From contig NZ_CP113054.1 of the NCBI RefSeq assembly GCF_026625605.1, positions 124,001 through 188,000 of the forward strand: 64,000 nucleotides of DNA, read 5' to 3'. Positions 59,065 to 64,000 of the stretch are shown here, one piece after another. The notes under the pieces are model-generated. The model was given only the letters and a program-made list of their open reading frames with translations. It did no database searches and was not told the DNA's origin. The position numbers and the translations under genes are program-made. The DNA is from Luteolibacter sp. SL250. GTDB taxonomy: Bacteria > Verrucomicrobiota > Verrucomicrobiia > Verrucomicrobiales > Akkermansiaceae. How positions within the stretch are numbered: position 1 is the stretch's first letter; the number at the start of each line of letters is the position of its first letter.

Positions 59065-61578
59065 TCACCTCTCCGCCAGCGTGCCCTCGGTCACGCCGAG
59101 TTTTTCGATGGCCTCCACGTCATCCAGCAGCTCGGTGGCGGTGGATTTCCCGTCGAGCAGGGCCTGGTAGGCGCGGATGGTGCGCCCGGCGGTGGCGCCG
59201 TCCTCGTCCAGCAGCTCGATGCGGAAATGCGAAAGCCCCGTCGCGCGGAGGTCGCGGTAGAACCTCGCGCCGGTCTGGGCGCGGCCGTTGAAGAGGGTGT
59301 TGCGGCAGCCGACGTCCGCCTGCAGGCGGTGGAGCTGGCCGACGCGGTCGCGCAGGTGGACCACATGGCTTTCGCACGGACGGCCGCAGTCCTTGTAGGT
59401 GGTGCCGGTGCTGAGGAAGGTGCAGAAAACGCAGTGCTCCATATGGAACATGGGCATGTGCTGGTGCAGGGTGACCTCGAACCACTCCGCGGGCGCGCCG
59501 TTGAGAAGGTCCAGCACCTGGCCGATGTTCAGGTCATAGGAAACGGTGAGCCGGTCGAGCTTGGCGCGTTCCTTCAGCAGCCGCGCGGTGATGGGGTTGG
59601 CGACGTTGAGCGAGAAGTCGCCCGTCTTCACCAGGTCACTACGGTCCTTGTAGTATTCCAGCGACGACAGGTTGCGCAGCAGCAGGCCGTCCGGCTCCGC
59701 CCGCTCGATGAGCTTGAGGTATCCGCCCTCGCCCGGCTTCAGGATGCGCGGGGTGGCGAGGTGGATGGTGGAGTCCGATCCGCGGACCAGCGCGACGGCG
59801 TCCTTGTAGCGGCGCGGATCCTCGAAGTCGCAGTAGATCTTCACCACCCCGGCGGCGATGGCGGATTCCACCTGGTCCTCGGTCCGGCAGAGGACGCTGA
59901 GGTCCGGGGCTGCGGAGGGTGTGGAGGTTTTGGCGGGGAGGAGATCGCGATGGGAAACGGGCGAAGAGGTGCGGACTGAAGTCCGCGCTCCATCCCCGGC
60001 GTCCAGTGCGGCGACCAGATCGCGGCGGAGCTGGTTGAGGGCGGAGAGCGGGAAATGGCAGTCGCCTTCCAGTTGGTTGTCGAGGGACGCCAGTTCGTAC
60101 GACGTATCCCCGAGACGGCCGAACTGCGCGGCCAGCGTCTCCGTGGAGAGCGCGTGCTTCGCCGCAGGCTGGAGGCCAATGGCACTGGCCACGGTGACCG
60201 GGGACTGGCCGGATGTCCCAGCCACGGTGACCGGGGACTGGCCGGATGTCCCAGCCACGGTCATCGGTTCGCCGGGCTTTCCGGTCACGGTGAGGTGCAG
60301 CGGCGTCTTCTTCTCCGCCGGGCGGGCGTTCTGCCAGAACTTCCGGATGTCGGACTCCAGCTTCGGGTCGGAAGTTTTATAGACGGTGTCGCCGGGCTTG
60401 ATCCGCTCGAAGTTGATGCCGCTGTAGGTGCGGTGGAAGACCAGCCGGTCGCCCTCCACCTTCCAGACGGACGCGCCCTGTTCCAGGTCGCGATTTTCCC
60501 CCGCGTCGAACACCACGCCGTCGCCCGGCTTCACCGGGATGCCGGACGTGTTGTGCAGGATGATCCAGCCGTAGCCGCAGTCCGTGATCTCCCCCAGCAG
60601 CGGGCCGCGCTTCTTCCCGAAGCGCCCATGCGTGAGATAGGGGTGGTTCGTCCCGCCCAACCAACCGCCGGTCAGGCCGCGGGAAAACGTCATCTCCAGC
60701 TCATAGCGGTCCTCCGGGGTGATGGGGGACGGGGCGGTGCCGCTGCCGTCGGAAAGCGCGGCGTCGATCGCCTTGCGGTAGACCCTCGTCACCGCGGCCA
60801 CATACTCCGGAGACTTCAGGCGGCCCTCGATCTTGAACGACTTCACGCCCGCCTTGATCAGGCCCGGGATGAAATCCACCGCCGCCAGATCCTGCGGGCT
60901 CAGCAGGTAGCGCTTCTCGCCCATCTCCCGCTTCACGCCATCGACGATCAGCTCGTAGGGCATGCGGCAGGCCTGCGCGCACTCGCCGCGGTTGGCACTC
61001 CGCTGTCCCAGCGATTCGCTGGTCAGGCACTGGCCGGAATAGGCCACGCAGAGCGCACCGTGGACGAACACCTCCAGCGGCGTCTTGTGATCTTCGGCGT
61101 AAGCCTGGAAACGCTCGATCTCCTTCACGGACAGCTCCCGCGCCAGCACCGCTCGCTCCATGGGAAAGAGGGACTCGATGAAAGCCAGCCCCTCCGGAGA
61201 GGTGATGGTCATCTGGGTGGAGGCGTGCAGTTCCACCTTCGGCGCGATCTCCCGCGCCATCTTGGCCAGGCCCAGGTCCTGGATGATGAGGGCGTCCACC
61301 CCGGCCTCCGCGATCAGACGGAGCTGGCGTTCCGCCGCCTCCAGCTCGCGGGTAAAGACCAGCGTGTTCATCGTCACGAAGCCCTTCACCCCATGGCGGT
61401 GCAGGTAGTTCATGAGTTCCGGCAGATCCTCTTCGGTGAAATTGTCCGCCCGCAGCCGGGCGTTGAACTTCGGCATGCCGAAAAAGATGGCATCCGCCCC
61501 CGCCGCCACGGCGGCACGCGCACAGTCCCAGTTCCCCGCGGGGGAGAGCAGTTCGGGCATGGTATCGGCAGCGGGCAT
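59065..61578 (-). CDS. Peptidase U32-family protein, RlhA-like (23S rRNA hydroxylation)
   Basis: 837 aa from MPAADTMPELLSPAGNWDCA; an ATG at 61560 is equally possible. U32 signature EVFVHGALCVAYSGQC with further Cys in SANRGECAQACRMPYE, then FKIEGRLKSPEYVAAVTRVY. The second half has YCDFEDPRRYKD and a Cys-rich end (HCVFCTFLSTGTTYKDCGRPC), as in RlhA-type proteins (E. coli RlhA is about 650 aa), which hydroxylate C2501 of 23S rRNA. The extra length is mainly a linker near residues 440-550. It contains TVAGTSGQSPV twice from a 33-base duplication, and GDGARTSVRTSSPVSHRD, which is translated from a REP palindrome. Confidence 0.85.
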   Translation of the reverse strand: MPAADTMPELLSPAGNWDCARAAVAAGADAIFFGMPKFNARLRADNFTEEDLPELMNYLHRHGVKGFVTMNTLVFTRELEAAERQLRLIAEAGVDALIIQDLGLAKMAREIAPKVELHASTQMTITSPEGLAFIESLFPMERAVLARELSVKEIERFQAYAEDHKTPLEVFVHGALCVAYSGQCLTSESLGQRSANRGECAQACRMPYELIVDGVKREMGEKRYLLSPQDLAAVDFIPGLIKAGVKSFKIEGRLKSPEYVAAVTRVYRKAIDAALSDGSGTAPSPITPEDRYELEMTFSRGLTGGWLGGTNHPYLTHGRFGKKRGPLLGEITDCGYGWIILHNTSGIPVKPGDGVVFDAGENRDLEQGASVWKVEGDRLVFHRTYSGINFERIKPGDTVYKTSDPKLESDIRKFWQNARPAEKKTPLHLTVTGKPGEPMTVAGTSGQSPVTVAGTSGQSPVTVASAIGLQPAAKHALSTETLAAQFGRLGDTSYELASLDNQLEGDCHFPLSALNQLRRDLVAALDAGDGARTSVRTSSPVSHRDLLPAKTSTPSAAPDLSVLCRTEDQVESAIAAGVVKIYCDFEDPRRYKDAVALVRGSDSTIHLATPRILKPGEGGYLKLIERAEPDGLLLRNLSSLEYYKDRSDLVKTGDFSLNVANPITARLLKERAKLDRLTVSYDLNIGQVLDLLNGAPAEWFEVTLHQHMPMFHMEHCVFCTFLSTGTTYKDCGRPCESHVVHLRDRVGQLHRLQADVGCRNTLFNGRAQTGARFYRDLRATGLSHFRIELLDEDGATAGRTIRAYQALLDGKSTATELLDDVEAIEKLGVTEGTLAER
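59971..59995 (-). repeat. REP palindrome inside the U32 coding sequence
   Basis: Core GCGGACTGAAGTCCGC at 59971-59986 followed by GCTCC, identical to intergenic REPs. On the minus strand it encodes ARTSVR in frame. Confidence 0.9.
60188..60253. repeat. 33-base tandem duplication inside the U32 gene
   Basis: Two identical 33-base units (60188-60220 and 60221-60253), then a partial third (GCCACGGTCATCGG, 60254-60267). Each unit encodes 11 residues (TVAGTSGQSPV, minus strand) and keeps the frame. Confidence 0.92.
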
Positions 61579-61719
61579 GCGGGGACTAAACCACGGCCCG
61601 CAGCGGAAAGACAGGCGGGATTCCAGCGAAATCCGCACCGCACCCGCGAAATTTTTCCGTACTTCGAGCAACTCCTCCGTCAAAGCGGGGTTATCTTCAT
61701 CGACCCATCCCACTTTCCC

Positions 61720-63273
61720 ATGCTCACACCAGCACCTGATTCCTGGACCGTTTTCGAGGCGGCGCACCTGCTGAACCGCGCGGGTTTCGGCGGCAGCCCC
61801 GCCGAGATCAAGACGTTCCACTCGCTCGGCCGGACCAAGGCCGTCGATTCCCTGCTCAACCCCGGCGAGCCGGTGGATGCCATCGCTCCGCCGGAGTGGT
61901 CCCAGCCCGCGAAGGCACTGGAAATCTTCCGCGACTACCGTGAAGCCGCGCGCGAAGCGGCGGAGAAGGCGAAATCGATGCCCGCCTTCGAAGGCTCCCA
62001 GGTGAAACGCGCGGTCCAGAAAAAGTACCAGCGCCTCCGCAACGACCTGGGACGGGAGGCGGAGGCATGGTGGCTGGGCAAGATCCTGGCGACCAAGGCC
62101 CCGCTGCGGGAAAAGATGACCCTTTTCTGGCACGACCATTTCGCCACCTCCTTCCAGAAGGTGAAGCAGCCGCCCATGCTGGTCCGCCAGAACGAACTGT
62201 TCCGCACGCATGCCTTCGGCGACTTCAGGGTCCTCACCCACGCCGTCGCGAAGGACCCGGCGATGATGTCCTATCTCGACTCCCAGAACTCGAAGAAAGG
62301 CTCGCCCAACGAGAACTTCGCCAGGGAGGTCATGGAACTCTTCACCCTCGGCGAGGGCAACTACACCGAAGATGACATCCGGGAAGCGGCGAAGGCCTTC
62401 ACCGGCTACCGCATCGACCGCACCACCGGCACCATGGTATTCCAGAAACGGCAGTGGGATGAATCCGAGAAATCGGTCTTCGGGAAGAAAGGCGCATTCA
62501 CCGGAGAGGATGTCATCGACCTGATTTTCGAGCAGAAATCCGCAGCCACCTACGTGCCGTCGAAGCTCTGGGCCTACTTCGTCGCGGATGAAGCACCCGC
62601 GCCCGTTGTGGAGGCGCTCGGCAAGAGCTTCCGTGCCGGGAACTTCAATACCGGCACCCTCCTGCGGGAGATCTTCCTTTCACAGGACTTCTATGCGGAA
62701 GGCATCATGCGGACGCAGATCAAGCCGCCCGTGCAGTTCATCACCCAGATGCTCAAGCAACTGGAGGTCGCCACGCCCCCGGCAGGCTTCGAGCTCCGTG
62801 CCGGGCGCGAACTCGGCCAGCAACTGTTCTCCCCGCCGAATGTCGCGGGCTGGGACTGGGGGAAGGCATGGATCAACACCAACACCCTCCTCACCCGCTA
62901 CAACCTCGCCGGATACATCACGAAGGGCGCGGATGACCGCCCCATCGCGGACAATGCCGGCGGCGGGAACATGATGGAGATGATGGATGAGGGAGCGCCG
63001 AGGAAGGTCGCCATGCGGAAGTCCGACCGCGCCGGGAGCCGCGCGTGGAGCGGCCCGGACTACGAAAAGATCGCCCCCCGCCAGCTCCGGGAAAACCCGG
63101 CGGACCTGGTGGACGCCCTCATCTTCCGCTTCTTCCAGGGCACCGTGCCGGACAAGGCCCGCGGCTCCTTCATCGAGTACGCCACCGCCAAGCAGGGCGT
63201 CGTCTTCACCAACAAGGAGGTCGCGGAACTCGTGCACCTCATGCTCAGCACCCCTTACTACCAACTCTCCTGA
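61720..63273 (+). CDS. DUF1800 domain protein
   Basis: 517 aa from MLTPAPDSWTVFEAAHLLNR; the open frame upstream belongs to the antisense of the U32 gene. AAHLLNRAGFGGSPAEIKTF, LREKMTLFWHDHFATSFQKV, SPNENFAREVMELFTLGEGN, YTEDDIREAAKAFTGYRIDR, FSPPNVAGWDWGKAWINTNT are typical of DUF1800 (PF08811). These proteins are abundant in Planctomycetes, Verrucomicrobia and others, nearly always followed by a DUF1501 gene, as here (4 bases gap). Their role is unknown; export or redox functions have been suggested. Confidence 0.9.
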   Translation: MLTPAPDSWTVFEAAHLLNRAGFGGSPAEIKTFHSLGRTKAVDSLLNPGEPVDAIAPPEWSQPAKALEIFRDYREAAREAAEKAKSMPAFEGSQVKRAVQKKYQRLRNDLGREAEAWWLGKILATKAPLREKMTLFWHDHFATSFQKVKQPPMLVRQNELFRTHAFGDFRVLTHAVAKDPAMMSYLDSQNSKKGSPNENFAREVMELFTLGEGNYTEDDIREAAKAFTGYRIDRTTGTMVFQKRQWDESEKSVFGKKGAFTGEDVIDLIFEQKSAATYVPSKLWAYFVADEAPAPVVEALGKSFRAGNFNTGTLLREIFLSQDFYAEGIMRTQIKPPVQFITQMLKQLEVATPPAGFELRAGRELGQQLFSPPNVAGWDWGKAWINTNTLLTRYNLAGYITKGADDRPIADNAGGGNMMEMMDEGAPRKVAMRKSDRAGSRAWSGPDYEKIAPRQLRENPADLVDALIFRFFQGTVPDKARGSFIEYATAKQGVVFTNKEVAELVHLMLSTPYYQLS

Positions 63274-63277
63274 AACC

Positions 63278-64000
63278 ATGAGCTTCCCGGACTTCATGAA
63301 AACCCGCCGCGATTTCCTCCGCTCCACCGTCCTCGGCGCTTCCGCCGCCTGGACCGTGCCGATGTTCGTCGACAGGACCTTCGCCCAGCTCAACGAGAGC
63401 ACCCGCGACAAGGCCACCCAGTTCGCCACCGGAAAGGATGACACCATCCTCGTCGTGCTCCAGCTCGCGGGCGGCAACGACGGCCTCAACACCGTCGTCC
63501 CCTTCGCGGATGACGCCTACCACAAGGCCCGCCCCATCATCGGCAAAAAGGAAAAGGATCTCATCCGGCTTTCGGACCATGTCGGACTGAACGGCTCCAT
63601 GCCGTTCCTCGGCTCCCTGTTCAAGGAAGGGAATCTCGGCATCGTCCAGGGCGTCGGCTACCCGAACCCGAACCGCTCCCACTTCGTCTCCACCTCCATC
63701 TGGGAAACGGCGGATCCGGCGAACCGCTCCGCCACCGGCTGGCTGGGCCGCTACTTTGACAACGCCTGCTCCGGTTCCGACCCCACCGTCGGCATCAGCT
63801 TCAACAAGACCCAGCCGGAGAGCTTCGGCGCGGTGAAGAACCCCGGCGTCTGCCTGAACACCCCGGAACTCTACCGCTGGATCTATGGTGGCGGCGAGAA
63901 AGCCCAGGCGGAGGAATTCTTCGCCGACCTCAACTCCCCGGAAGACGATGGCATGTCCAACCAGGGGGCCTCCATCGACATGCCCGCTGGCGGGAAAACC
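63278..64000 (+). CDS. DUF1501 domain protein, N-terminal part (cut by window end)
   Basis: At least 241 residues. Tat signal MKTRRDFLRSTVLGASAAWT with the twin arginines. The mature part begins LVVLQLAGGNDGLNTVVPFA and has GLNGSMPFLGSLFKEGNLGI, VQGVGYPNPNRSHFVSTSIW, features of the DUF1501 (PF07394) family related to sulfatases/phosphatases. It is partner of the DUF1800 gene, 4 bases upstream. The C-terminus lies outside the window. Confidence 0.9.
   Translation, partial: MSFPDFMKTRRDFLRSTVLGASAAWTVPMFVDRTFAQLNESTRDKATQFATGKDDTILVVLQLAGGNDGLNTVVPFADDAYHKARPIIGKKEKDLIRLSDHVGLNGSMPFLGSLFKEGNLGIVQGVGYPNPNRSHFVSTSIWETADPANRSATGWLGRYFDNACSGSDPTVGISFNKTQPESFGAVKNPGVCLNTPELYRWIYGGGEKAQAEEFFADLNSPEDDGMSNQGASIDMPAGGKT

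Noticed and set aside
61579-62241. N-terminal extension of the U32 frame to 62241
   Set aside because: Overlaps the DUF1800 gene on the other strand and precedes the conserved PELLSPAGNW start; it does not read as protein.

Overview
The window reads as chromosomal DNA of a high-GC Verrucomicrobiota bacterium, most like the Luteolibacter/Verrucomicrobiaceae group. This is inferred from four short PEP-CTERM proteins with arginine tails, Planctomycetes/Verrucomicrobia-type DUF1501, DUF1552 and DUF1800 proteins, an LL-diaminopimelate aminotransferase, C-termini of the DPDGDGVANLVEF type, and LpxA (an outer membrane with lipid A). No rRNA, tRNA, prophage or CRISPR array was seen.

Layout. 0-9 kb, mostly minus strand: an SGNH hydrolase cut by the window edge, a large secreted FAD-dependent oxidoreductase, a GH25-like lipoprotein, a PEP-CTERM protein, dapL, and an MDR/enoyl reductase. 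9.1-17.6 kb, plus strand: a metal-efflux island made of a His-rich exported protein, a CzcC/CzcB/CzcA-like tripartite RND pump, a second His-rich exported protein, a CsoR-type repressor behind a clear palindromic operator, and a Cys-rich DUF318 permease. 17.8-24.9 kb: a DUF1552 protein, an orphan OppF-like ATPase, two PEP-CTERM proteins and two translationally coupled exported helical proteins. 25.3-28.7 kb: GspE/PilB and GspF/PilC with a small low-GC lipoprotein between them. 28.8-35.0 kb: a HupE/UreJ permease and ureABCEFG-D, with a REP-associated tyrosine transposase (RAYT) and its REP palindromes placed exactly between ureG and ureD. 35.2-41.5 kb: a TIM-barrel epimerase-like protein, a carbohydrate-binding-like protein, a histidine kinase/response regulator pair and a second FAD oxidoreductase.

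41.7-43.9 kb, minus strand, holds the most interesting locus. A 93-residue secreted precursor carries three DDCP(N/G)K repeats and is followed by an intrinsic terminator/attenuator, a DUF692 MNIO enzyme and a DUF2063 partner. This is a BufABC/HvfABC-like RiPP operon whose precursor matches neither the EGKCG-type (HvfA) nor the DUF2282-type (bufferin 1) core as I know them. It probably makes a thiol/thiooxazole metal-binding peptide.

44-64 kb: cardiolipin synthase, a hypothetical protein, ndk, a TPR protein, a 1075-aa clan-A glycoside hydrolase-like protein, a PEP-CTERM protein, leuA, an OmpA-family protein, lpxA, a large exported protein, a U32 (RlhA-like) protein carrying an in-frame REP and a 33-bp tandem duplication, then DUF1800 and DUF1501 genes, the last cut by the window end.

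Intergenic space is dominated by small palindromic repeats: REP palindromes of two subtypes, a ~166-189 bp element with ATGGAGTGCGGC-type ends (4 copies), a ~140-150 bp element with GTAGC/TCATGGCTGCGCCATGA-type ends (4 copies), and several 117-145 bp inverted-repeat elements. A possible structured small RNA with its own terminator lies at 15871-15990 (minus). All calls come from reading the sequence; no database search was run.
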